A stretch of 64,000 bases of DNA from Streptomyces violaceusniger (GTDB lineage: Bacteria; Actinomycetota; Actinomycetes; Streptomycetales; Streptomycetaceae). A model generated the notes under the pieces. The model made no database searches, was not told the origin of the DNA, and saw only the letters and a list, made by a program, of their open reading frames with translations. Each line of letters opens with the position of its first letter. Within the stretch, counting starts at the first letter, position 1. A program made the translations under genes and the position numbers. Location: assembly GCA_005405945.1 (NCBI GenBank), contig BJHW01000001.1:7130001-7194000 (forward strand). Direction: 5' to 3'. Shown piece by piece: positions 27,810 to 36,180 of the stretch.

Positions 27810-29150
27810 TTAGATGGCTAGTGAGCCAGGAGCGACGAGCCGGGCACGTTCGTACAGTTCTCGCGCTGCTGGATTCTTGAGATAGGGGCGCAGCGAGTGG
27901 AACATGGTCAGCACATGTTGGTCTACCTGGCCTGACTTTATCGTGGGGTAATCATCGAGGACCTTACTCCAATTGGCGCATGCCGCCTCGAGGTGCCCGA
28001 CTTTCAATTGCCTTTCGGCCAGCATGGAGGTAAAGCGGATTCCGCTGCGCCTACTATCGTTGCTGCTGCTGCGAAGGCGGAAATGCCGCTGAAGGGAATC
28101 GATACTCCCCGTGGTGTCGCCGAGCGCATTTCGAACCTGGGCTTCGTGATAAGCTAAAGTGGCGGGCGAATATCCGCCGAAAGTGCGCGCCTGGCTTTCG
28201 GCCTTCTCTATCGCGGAATCGGTCTCTCGAAGGAACTGGTAGGCCGTTCTTTTGTCTCCTCGCACCGCATGAGCGTGCGCCTGTTGTCCTGCGAGAAAGG
28301 CGCGCATTCGGGGCGCGGCGCTCGGCGCGGCGGCAGCGGCGGCATCTGCCAGGCGCACTGCGGGAGATCCGTTGCCCAAGTCTGCGGCCTGTACTGACAT
28401 GCCGCGCAAGATATGGCAGTACGTGAAATGGTCATCGCTTGCCCCGGCCAGTTCTAGGCCCTTCACGTAGTAATTTTGAGCTAACCTGTGCAGCCCTTCG
28501 TCTACCGCCATCCACCCGATGAGATAGCAGAGGAAAGAAGCGGCACCCATCATGTTCTTCCGCACAGCCTCTGGGGCTGGGGCCCGCAAGTAGGGTGCGA
28601 CTGTGTTCACCAGAAAGGCGGCAGCCATCGGCCTGGCGTGCCGGCCACCGAATTCGTCGTCCAGTTCTGACAGCCTTTCTGTCATGGCCTTGATCATCTC
28701 GACCTCGGGAATCCCGACACGCCGAGTCTCGCCAGCCTGAACAGCTTCCATCCTGCCCACTACGTCCGGCCAGCCGGGCACCGTAAGTGCGACGGAAAAG
28801 AGGCTGGCACCTATCACGCTGCGGCGCGATGGGTCCATATCCTGCCTGCTAAGGTCGATCAACCCCTCAACAGTACTCGGCTTCGCCGAGTCGGATACAG
28901 GTGCCGGAAATCCTGCCTCACTATGAGTGATCGGACGACCCAGTTTCCGGGAAAGGGCCTCCAGGACAAGTGGCCGAGCTTCCGCTTTCGGGACGTGGCC
29001 CTTTAGCCACTGGTGCACCGTCTGCGCACTGTACGTCTTGGGCGCGCCTCCCTCGGTACCGACCCGGTTGACCTCCCGGGCGAAGCGCCCCAAGGTCCAC
29101 CCCGTTTGCCCATACAAGTGTTTCAGGTTCGGGTTGGACTCCGGCCCCAT
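27810..29150 (-). CDS. HTH/TPR-type regulator, lower GC
   Basis: 446 aa from ATG 29150, preceded by GAGGAGG at ideal distance. N-terminal helix-turn-helix-like segment GWTLGRFAREVNR and YSAQTVHQWLKGHVPKAEARPLVLEALSRKLGRP, then a region of repeated helices (TPR-like; ALGDTTGSIDSLQRHFRLR, LKVGHLEAACANWSKVLDDYP). This architecture is frequent in Streptomyces regulators. Codon use is clearly less GC-biased than in the flanking genes. Divergent from three tiny genes, with 213 nt between the start codons. Confidence 0.78.
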   Translation of the reverse strand: MGPESNPNLKHLYGQTGWTLGRFAREVNRVGTEGGAPKTYSAQTVHQWLKGHVPKAEARPLVLEALSRKLGRPITHSEAGFPAPVSDSAKPSTVEGLIDLSRQDMDPSRRSVIGASLFSVALTVPGWPDVVGRMEAVQAGETRRVGIPEVEMIKAMTERLSELDDEFGGRHARPMAAAFLVNTVAPYLRAPAPEAVRKNMMGAASFLCYLIGWMAVDEGLHRLAQNYYVKGLELAGASDDHFTYCHILRGMSVQAADLGNGSPAVRLADAAAAAAPSAAPRMRAFLAGQQAHAHAVRGDKRTAYQFLRETDSAIEKAESQARTFGGYSPATLAYHEAQVRNALGDTTGSIDSLQRHFRLRSSSNDSRRSGIRFTSMLAERQLKVGHLEAACANWSKVLDDYPTIKSGQVDQHVLTMFHSLRPYLKNPAARELYERARLVAPGSLAI

Positions 29151-29363
29151 GCCGCCACCTCCTCGTTCAAGAGCATTTGAAGCTTTTGAAAACCGCCGCT
29201 CTTGCAACGGTACCGCTCTGAGTAGTGGCGCAGTTGCCTAGAGCGAGGAACTAGCCCGATACGCGCCGTTACCGGCGTAGGCCACGTGTCACACATGAGA
29301 GACCCCCGCAGCCGCTCCGAACGGCCCGGGGGCGTGGCCATCAACCACGTGGAGGTTGACGAC

Positions 29364-29717
29364 ATGCATGACCTTACGCGCCGTGCACTGGTGTGGATGA
29401 GTGCACTTCTGGCCTTACGGCCGTCCGGCTGTCACCGTGCGGTCCCGGGCCTCCCCGCGTCGTATCCGGCGCCTTCCTGGCCCATGGCGGGGGCGGTGGA
29501 CTCCGCGACTGTCCGGCCCGGACAGTCGCCCCCGCGTCTTCACGCCGACTCGCCGACCCTCGAACCGCGCGCCCTCCCCGGGCCGCTGGATGGCGAGCTG
29601 CTCGCGCTGGTACGCCCCTACGCGGTGGCTGATGAGCAACGGCGGCAACAGCGGTCGAGGACCGGCCCGCGCGTGGAGTTGATCTGTGCCCCGCATGGGA
29701 TGGTGGTGATCCGGTGA
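29364..29717 (+). CDS. Small hypothetical protein 1 of three-gene module
   Basis: 117 aa from ATG 29364, which follows GGAGG at 29351-29355; the frame is open further 5' but without RBS. Begins MHDLTRRALVWMSALLALRPSG, a basic then hydrophobic helix that may be membrane-associated, then proline-rich linker, a helix LDGELLALVRPYAVADEQRRQQ, and an end ICAPHGMVVIR. Not recognised. It overlaps the next gene by 4 nt (GTGA), so the two are coupled. Confidence 0.65.
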   Translation: MHDLTRRALVWMSALLALRPSGCHRAVPGLPASYPAPSWPMAGAVDSATVRPGQSPPRLHADSPTLEPRALPGPLDGELLALVRPYAVADEQRRQQRSRTGPRVELICAPHGMVVIR

Positions 29718-30031
29718 CCGCCAACGGCCATGCCGTGTCCGTCCCGGTTCCCGGCTGTACTCTGTGCGCCACTCCCGGTGATTTCGGGCCCCGCAACCTC
29801 AGTGATCCGCGTTCGGGCCTGTGTCCGGCATGTATGGCGGCTGGCAAGCCCACCCGCGACGGCCTTGAGCGGGCCGTCATGATCGTCGCCGGACAGAGCC
29901 TCGCCGCCGCTGAAGCCCTGAGCCTGGCCACCGCCGCGCCGGAAGAACTCGCCTACCACCTCGGCGCGGTCAAGCGCGGTCTGCGCGCCGTGCTTCAGCT
30001 CCTCGCGCCGGTCGAGGGGACGGGCCGATGA
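29714..30031 (+). CDS. Small hypothetical protein 2 with two CxxC pairs
   Basis: 105 aa from GTG 29714. Cysteine pairs GCTLCATP and GLCPACMAAG about 20 residues apart look like a zinc-ribbon knuckle; the rest is predicted helical (LERAVMIVAGQSLAAAEALSLA, HLGAVKRGLRAVLQLLAP). Overlaps both neighbouring genes by 4 nt. Function unknown; the likely metal site suggests nucleic-acid or protein binding (inference). Confidence 0.68.
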   Translation: MTANGHAVSVPVPGCTLCATPGDFGPRNLSDPRSGLCPACMAAGKPTRDGLERAVMIVAGQSLAAAEALSLATAAPEELAYHLGAVKRGLRAVLQLLAPVEGTGR

Positions 30032-30237
30032 GGGCGGCCAACGGGGGCGAAGAGACTCGCATGACGATGCGCGTCTACACCATGGCGCGCGACGGGATCG
30101 TGACCGTACGCCACGCGATGGTGGCCGTCCTGGTCGGCGAGAAGAGCAACCCCTACGCACTGGGGCAGGCATGGCCTCCGTGCCAGTGCCCCCGCCACCG
30201 CGAAAACAACCGGCCGGACCGCTTCAGGCGGACCTGA
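30028..30237 (+). CDS. Small hypothetical protein 3 with CxCPRH motif
   Basis: 69 aa from ATG 30028, or 51 aa from ATG 30082 (MARDGIVT). Distinctive core: GEKSNPYALGQAWPPCQCPRHRE, with CxC and a histidine that could bind metal. A paralogue with the same 51-codon length from a TTG start sits on the opposite strand at 40950-41105, and its homology begins exactly at MARDGIVT, supporting 30082 as the true start even though 30028 is coupled by overlap to gene 2. Last gene of the module. Confidence 0.65.
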   Translation: MRAANGGEETRMTMRVYTMARDGIVTVRHAMVAVLVGEKSNPYALGQAWPPCQCPRHRENNRPDRFRRT

Positions 30238-30359
30238 GACGGCCGTCCGCCCCCGCATGCCCCGGTAGGACCCTGCGCAGCGGCTCCGGGAGCGCGGTAC
30301 ACACCGCCGCTTCCGGGGCCCTCTCATGCCAACCGGACTAGCGTCCGGGCGGGGTCGGC

Positions 30360-32540
30360 TCAGGACGGCATCGCGAGCTCGAACCAGACGACCTTGCCCG
30401 TGGACAGCCGGGTCGCGCCCCAGCGCCGCGCCATCCGGTTCACCAAGTACAGCCCGCGCCCGCCCTCGTCGGACGGCCGGGCCTGGCGCAGCCGGGGGAG
30501 CTGCGGCACGTCGTCGCCGACCTCGCAGCGCAGGACGTCCGTACGCAGCAGCCGCAGCGTGATCGGCCGCTCCGCATAGCGCACCGCGTTCGTCACCACC
30601 TCGCTGACCAGCAGCTCCACCGCGTCCGTCAGATCGTCCAGGTCCCAGCGGGCCAGCGCCCGGCGGGCCAGCCGGCGCGCCTGCCCGGCGGTCTGCGCCT
30701 TCGGGTCCAGGAACCAGTACGCGACATCGCTGGGCGCGATGCCCTCGAACCGGGCCGCGAGCAGCGCCACGTCGTCGTCGCGGTCGCCGGGGCCGAGCAT
30801 GTCCAGCACCTCGTCGCACAGCGGCTCCAGCGGCGGCGGGTTGGGGCCGGTGAGCCGGGCGGTGGCGGTCAGCCGCTCCCGCAGCTGCTCGATCCCGGTC
30901 CACACATCGCGCATCCGCGACTCGACGAGACCGTCGGTGTAGAGCATCAGGGTGGCCCCGGCGGGCGCGTCCAGCTCGACCGCCTCGAAGTCGACACCGC
31001 CGACCCCGATCGGCGCCCCCGGCGGCACCCGCAGCACCTCGGCGCGGCCGCCCCGGTGCAGCAGCAGGGGCGGCGGATGGCCCGCGTTGGCCACCACGAT
31101 GCGGTGCGCCACGGGGTCGTAGACCGCGTACAGGCAGGTGGCCATGCGGTCGGTGCCCAGCCGCTGGGCCTGCTCGTCCAGGTGGTGCAGCACCTCCTGG
31201 GGCGGCAGGTCGAGCCCGGCGAGGGTCTGCGCGGTGGTGCGCAGCTGGCCCATGATCGCGGCGGAGGTCATCGAATGGCCCATCACATCGCCGACCACCA
31301 GCGCCACCCGGTTGCCCGGCAGCGGGATCGCGTCGTACCAGTCGCCGCCGACCCGCGCGGTCTCGGCCGCGGGCAGATAGCGGCTGGCCAGCCGGACGCC
31401 GGTGGGCTGCGGCAGCGAGTCGGGCAGCATGGTGCGCTGGAGCTCGTCCGCGATGTACACCTCGCGCCCGTACAGCACCGCCTTGTCGACGCCGAGCGCG
31501 GTGTGGGTGGCCAGCTGGGCCGCCACCAGCAGATCGTCGGGTTCGAACGGCGGCCGGTCCGGGCGGCGTACGAACACGGCCGCGCCGATCACCCGGCGGC
31601 GGCCGCGCAGCGGCGCCAGCACGGTGCGCTGACCGGTCGCCACCGAGGGCCCCTCGCCGAGCAGTTCCGGCAGCGCGGCGCGGGCGGCCTGCGAGTCGCC
31701 GAACACCGGCCGCACCCCGCGCAGCACCTCGGCCAGCGGGCCGCCCGCCTCCACCTCGCACAGCTCGGCGGCCGGGCCGCCGCCCACCGCGGGCGACAGA
31801 TCCGGCTGGGAGGGCAGCAGCGACAGCCGGCCGCTGTCGGTGTCCGGGTCCAGCGGGATCCGGTCGGTGCGGCGCAGCCGCAGCACCACCGGGCCGACCG
31901 GGCGCTCGTCGCCGACCGGCAGCGGATCGCGCAGATAGACCAGGATCGCGTCGGCGAAGGTGGGCACGGTGGCCCGGCACAGGCCCAGCACGATCTCGTC
32001 CAGGTCGATGCCCCGGGCGATCCGGCGCGTCGCGGCCCCCACGAACCGCAGCCGGTCGCCGCTCCGGTCCCGCGCGATGGCCGCCTCGGCGGCGGCGGTG
32101 CCGCCCGCGGGCGGCACCGTGGGCACTCCGCCCTCCGGCGCGCTGTAGGCGACCTCACCCGCTGTGGCGGCCCCGGTGCGGGCGTCGCCGGATCCGGATG
32201 CTCTGCGGGCGTCGTTGGATCCGGGTGCTGTGTGTGCTTCGCCGGACCCGGCCGCCGAGTGGGACTCGCTCGACCCGGCCGCCGCATGCGTTTCGCCGGA
32301 CCCGGCCGCCGCATGGGCCTCGCCAGATCCCGTTGCCGTAGGTGCTTCACCAGCCCCGGCCGTCGCGGAAGCCTCGCCCGGGCGCTCCGGATGCTCGCCC
32401 GCGCCCGAGCCCCGGCGCGCCGCTTCCCGGCCGCGCCCGTCGCCCTGGGCGGCCGGGGGCTGCTCGTCGGGGCCGGAGCCGCCGTTCGCTCCCGGCCGGC
32501 GCGCCGCGCCTCTTGCGGCATTGCGATCCGCGTCCCACAC
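30360..32540 (-). CDS. SpoIIE-type PP2C phosphatase with GAF and anti-sigma ATPase domains
   Basis: Multi-domain signalling protein. Order in the 726-aa frame: disordered Ala/Gly/Ser linker (repeats of AxGSGEAHTAxGS, about 50-120), GAF-like sensor (about 190-380), SpoIIE/PP2C phosphatase (VGGDWYDAIPLPGNRVALVVGDVMGH to ALLAARFEG), and a C-terminal HATPase_c/RsbW-like domain (LVSEVVTNAVRYAERP, DEGGRGLYLVNRMARRWG). The true start is probably GTG 32988 in another frame (MTEHPTSHNRRQ), reachable by two lost bases in the GC-rich linker, so the given start at 32540 is provisional. Confidence 0.85.
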   Translation of the reverse strand: MWDADRNAARGAARRPGANGGSGPDEQPPAAQGDGRGREAARRGSGAGEHPERPGEASATAGAGEAPTATGSGEAHAAAGSGETHAAAGSSESHSAAGSGEAHTAPGSNDARRASGSGDARTGAATAGEVAYSAPEGGVPTVPPAGGTAAAEAAIARDRSGDRLRFVGAATRRIARGIDLDEIVLGLCRATVPTFADAILVYLRDPLPVGDERPVGPVVLRLRRTDRIPLDPDTDSGRLSLLPSQPDLSPAVGGGPAAELCEVEAGGPLAEVLRGVRPVFGDSQAARAALPELLGEGPSVATGQRTVLAPLRGRRRVIGAAVFVRRPDRPPFEPDDLLVAAQLATHTALGVDKAVLYGREVYIADELQRTMLPDSLPQPTGVRLASRYLPAAETARVGGDWYDAIPLPGNRVALVVGDVMGHSMTSAAIMGQLRTTAQTLAGLDLPPQEVLHHLDEQAQRLGTDRMATCLYAVYDPVAHRIVVANAGHPPPLLLHRGGRAEVLRVPPGAPIGVGGVDFEAVELDAPAGATLMLYTDGLVESRMRDVWTGIEQLRERLTATARLTGPNPPPLEPLCDEVLDMLGPGDRDDDVALLAARFEGIAPSDVAYWFLDPKAQTAGQARRLARRALARWDLDDLTDAVELLVSEVVTNAVRYAERPITLRLLRTDVLRCEVGDDVPQLPRLRQARPSDEGGRGLYLVNRMARRWGATRLSTGKVVWFELAMPS

Positions 32541-33045
32541 AGGCTCGCCCTCCGGTGTGCCGTGCTCCGGCTGCGCCGGGTGCTCGCTCTCCGCCGCCGT
32601 GTTCCGGCGCTCCCTGCCTCCGCCACCGCGCGCCGCGGCGGCGCTCCCCGACCGTCCGCGCCGCTCCGCCCGCGGCCCCGGCGCGTGGACCCCGTCCGGT
32701 CGGCGCCCTCGCCGCGCTCGGGGCGGCGCCGCGCCCTCTGGCGCGGGGCGCGGGCTCCCCGGCCGGGCCCGGCGGTCCGTCGTGGGCCGCCGGCCCCGCG
32801 GGCCCGTCCGTGGGGTAGGCCGGACGCGGGCGGCCGTCGCCCGGCTCCTGGCCGGGGGCAGCCGTCTGCCGCACGGCGGTCCGCGGGTCCGGGACCGCGC
32901 CGTGCGCGTCGTCGGGCGCGGCCGCGCCCGAGGCGGCGGCAGAGGTGGCCGCCTGCCGCCTGTTGTGGGAGGTGGGGTGCTCCGTCACGCGTGGGTTTCC
33001 ATCCGTCCGGGGCCGTGCGCCCGCGTCTCGTGGGCGCACCGAGTG

Positions 33046-33764
33046 TCAGGCACGTCGTCGGCAGTTCAGATAGAGCTGGATCTCGGGTGGTACGTCCGTG
33101 CTGGCCGGGGCGTACGCGTGCGAGTCCTCCCCGGCGATCTCGAAGCCCGCATCGCGGACGACCTGGCGCAGCTCGTCCCGCAGATAACCGGATACCCGGA
33201 CCGAGTTGCCGAGGAACGGAATGGGGAAGTCGTCGATGTCCGCCTCCACCATGCCCAGCCCCAGCAGCCCCCGGGCCTGAGGGCGGCGTGCAGGGTCCGC
33301 AGTGCGTACGGGATCTCCGGGCGGGGCAGCAGCAGCAGCGAGAAGTAGGCGGCGATGCCGTCGAAGGGGCCGAGCTCCCGGCTGCCTCCGGGGCCGTACC
33401 GGCCGCCCACCCGCAGATCGACGATGTCCACATGGTGGAAGGTGGCCTCCGGAACGTTGTCCCGGGCCAGCTTGAGCATCCCCGGGGAGATGTCGATCCC
33501 GACCACCTCGTGCCCCGCGTCGACCAGCTGACGGGCCGTGGGCAGGCCCGTACCGCAGCCGACGTCGAGCACCCGGGAGCCGGGCGGAAGCGTTTCGGCC
33601 AGCCAGCGGCCGGCGTCGAGCTGGCCCTCCTTGTGCGGAAAGGCGTCGTCGTAGCGGTCGCCGATGTGGTCGAAGGCTTCCGCCTGACCGCTGCGGTCCA
33701 GCGCGAGGCGGTCGAAGTCCTCGTAGCCCTCGTAACCGTCCCCTTGCTCGTCCTCACCGCTCAC
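33046..33764 (-). CDS. Class I SAM-dependent methyltransferase (frameshift)
   Basis: About 239 aa, GTG 33764 with GGAGGGGGCGGAG upstream. The SAM-binding motif I is SRVLDVGCGTGLPTARQLVDAG, followed by VVGIDISPGMLKLAR and DIVDLRVGG, typical of small-molecule or quinone methyltransferases. One base is missing in the C-run 33268-33272; restoring it gives LRPGGLLGLGMVEADIDD and the C-terminus that ends at 33046. Substrate unknown. Upstream of the SpoIIE-type gene on the same strand but separated by about 60 nt from its likely start. Confidence 0.85.
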
Positions 33765-33898
33765 GACTCCGCCCCCTCCTGTGACAGCACGTCAGATCTT
33801 GCGCGTCGCCCGTGACTTGCGTCGGCGTCTGGTGTCCCGCATGGGCAGTGTTCCGGACGACGATCCTACGTTTGAAACACTGGGACACGACAAGAGGT

Positions 33899-34600
33899 TC
33901 ATGACCTCGAGTGTGCCGAGGTGTGCTTCTTGTCCGTACGGCCCCAGTCCGCCGGAAGGGCGGGCACGGACCACGCGGGGTCGGGCCGCCAGTTCTCCCA
34001 CCCGTCCCGGAAGGGCGCCCCCCAGGACTCGATGGTCGCCGCGGCCGCCCGGCCCGCGGCCCGGACCCCCTCCGCCTGCTCGGGACCCATCAGCCCGGCC
34101 CGCTGCGCCTGCGCGAACTCGTCCTCGTCCTTCCATTCCCAGCTGCGGTCGGCGTAGACCGCGATGTCCAGGAAGTGGTCCTCGGAGTCCACTCCGCGGT
34201 CCCAGCGGACCAGCGGCTCCTCCAGGTTCACGTACCAGTTCCGGAACCTCCAGCCGTGGTCCCAGAACAGCCACACCGACCACGGCTCGCCGGGCCGGGC
34301 CAGCTTCAGCACACCGGTGCCGAACCACTGGGACCGCGCGGTGGTGCGCGGCTTGGTGTACCGGGTGGGCAGCGGCTCGTGGTGCACCGAGGTGCCGTCG
34401 GTGAGCTGCGGTTTGACGCAGACGGTGCCGGGCGCGAGCCAGACGGCGAGCAGCTCCGCGGTGTCCTCGACGACGGTCACGGGACGGCAGATGTGGATGA
34501 GGTCGGAGGCGTTGGCCCGATAGCGCCACAGAATGTGGTCGCCCGGTGTCCACCGGGCGGTGTCCGCCGTCCCTGTCGTCTCCACGATGTCCGCTGTCAT
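33899..34600 (-). CDS. DUF402 family protein
   Basis: 233 aa. The DUF402 core is clear: WFGTGVLKLARPGEPWSVWLFWDHGWRFRNWYVNLEEPLVRWD, followed by acidic metal-binding-type residues DSEDHFLDI and EDEFAQAQ. Families of this fold include nucleoside diphosphate phosphatases and RNA-binding FAU-1-like proteins, so a hydrolase acting on nucleotides is likely. Transcribed toward the methyltransferase, 134 nt away, and after fumC. Confidence 0.88.
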   Translation of the reverse strand: MTADIVETTGTADTARWTPGDHILWRYRANASDLIHICRPVTVVEDTAELLAVWLAPGTVCVKPQLTDGTSVHHEPLPTRYTKPRTTARSQWFGTGVLKLARPGEPWSVWLFWDHGWRFRNWYVNLEEPLVRWDRGVDSEDHFLDIAVYADRSWEWKDEDEFAQAQRAGLMGPEQAEGVRAAGRAAAATIESWGAPFRDGWENWRPDPAWSVPALPADWGRTDKKHTSAHSRS

Positions 34601-34668
34601 GAGCAGATCTTAGGTGCGCACGGGCCGCGATGCCGTGACCTATGACGCAACCGGGGGCCAACGCCCGG

Positions 34669-36102
34669 CTAAGGATGTGTCATGCCCAGGACGTCCAAGG
34701 CCTCGTCCAGCTGGTCCAGTGTCAGCAGTCCGCGCTCCACATAGCCGGACTCCAGCACCACCTCGCGGATCGTCTTGCGCTCCGCCAGCGACCGCTTGGC
34801 CACCTTCGCCGCCTCCTCGTAGCCGAGGTAGCGGTTGAGTGGGGTGACGACGGACGGCGAGGACTCCGCGTACTCCCGGGCCCGCTCGGCGTTGGCGGTG
34901 ATCCCGTCGACCGTGCGGTCCGCGAGCAGCCGGGAGACGTTGGTCAGCAGCCGGATCGACTCCAGCAGATTCTTGGCGATCACCGGGAGCATCACATTGA
35001 GCTCGAAGTTCCCGGCGGCCCCGGCCGTGGCGACGGTGGTGTCATTGCCGGTGACCTGCGCCGCGACCATCAGCGTGGCCTCGGGGATCACCGGGTTGAC
35101 CTTCCCCGGCATGATCGACGAGCCGGGCTGGAGGTCGGGCAGCGCGATCTCGGCGAGCCCGGTGCGCGGGCCCGACGCCATCCAGCGCAGATCGTTGGCG
35201 ATCTTGGTGAGGCCGACCGCGATGGTCCGCAGCTGCCCGGACGTCTCGACCAGCCCGTCCCGCGCGCCCTGCGCCTCGAAGTGGTCCCGGGCCTCGGTCA
35301 GCGGCAGCCCGGTGGTGCGGGCCAGCTCGGCGATGACGGCGGCGGCGAACCCGGGCGGGGTGTTGATCCCGGTGCCCACCGCCGTGCCGCCCAGCGGCAG
35401 CTCGGCCAGCCGGGGGAGCGAGGCGCGCAGCCGCTCGATCCCGTACCGCACCTGGGCCGCGTAGCCGCCGAACTCCTGACCGAGGGTCACCGGAGTGGCG
35501 TCCATCAGATGGGTCCGCCCCGCCTTGACCACCTCGGCGAACTCGGCGGCCTTGCGCTCCAACGCCTGCGCCAGATGGGCCAGGGCCGGGATCAGATCGC
35601 CGGTGACGGCCGCGGTGGCCGCGATGTGGATGGAGGAGGGGAAGACGTCGTTGGAGGACTGGCTGGCGTTGACGTGGTCGTTGGGGTGCACCGGGCGGCC
35701 CAGGCGCTCGCTCGCCAGGGTGGCCAGCACCTCGTTGGTGTTCATGTTGGACGAGGTGCCGGAGCCGGTCTGGAAGACGTCCACCGGGAAGTGGTCGTCC
35801 CAGCGGCCCTCGGCGACCTCGGCCGCCGCCTCCGAGATCGCCGCCGCGATGTCCTTGTCCACCACGCCCAGCTCGGCGTTGACCAGGGCGGCCGCGCCCT
35901 TGATCCGGGCCAGCGCCTGGATGTGCGCCCGCTCCAGGCGCTGCCCGCTGACGGGGAAGTTCTCCACCGCCCGCTGGGTCTGGGCGCGCCACTTGGCGCC
36001 TGCGGGCACCCTGACCTCTCCCATCGAGTCGTGCTCGATGCGGTAGCCCTCCCGCGGGCCGTCGTCGCGGTGGCTCTCGTCGCGGTGGCTCTCGTCGGTC
36101 AT
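34669..36102 (-). CDS. fumC: Class II fumarate hydratase
   Basis: 477-aa fumarase interconverting fumarate and L-malate in the TCA cycle; oxygen-stable type without Fe-S cluster. Signature GSSIMPGKVNP is present, with FQTGSGTSSNMNTNEV, HPNDHVNASQSSNDVFP and AGRTHLMDATPVTLGQE active-site regions. ATG 36102 is preceded by GGAGGTG; the first residues contain two DESHRD repeats. A second fumarase, of the unrelated class I, lies at 42083, so the strain can make both. Confidence 0.97.
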   Translation of the reverse strand: MTDESHRDESHRDDGPREGYRIEHDSMGEVRVPAGAKWRAQTQRAVENFPVSGQRLERAHIQALARIKGAAALVNAELGVVDKDIAAAISEAAAEVAEGRWDDHFPVDVFQTGSGTSSNMNTNEVLATLASERLGRPVHPNDHVNASQSSNDVFPSSIHIAATAAVTGDLIPALAHLAQALERKAAEFAEVVKAGRTHLMDATPVTLGQEFGGYAAQVRYGIERLRASLPRLAELPLGGTAVGTGINTPPGFAAAVIAELARTTGLPLTEARDHFEAQGARDGLVETSGQLRTIAVGLTKIANDLRWMASGPRTGLAEIALPDLQPGSSIMPGKVNPVIPEATLMVAAQVTGNDTTVATAGAAGNFELNVMLPVIAKNLLESIRLLTNVSRLLADRTVDGITANAERAREYAESSPSVVTPLNRYLGYEEAAKVAKRSLAERKTIREVVLESGYVERGLLTLDQLDEALDVLGMTHP

Positions 36103-36180
36103 GGGGACACCTCCGTCCAGCACAGCGTCTTCACGTCACGCCGTGTTCCCGCGCCCGCCGAGCCGAACGGGTGAGCCCGG

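Noticed and set aside
31056..33815. 919-aa plus-strand frame across the SpoIIE-type and methyltransferase genes
   Set aside because: Antisense shadow; all recognisable motifs are on the minus strand.
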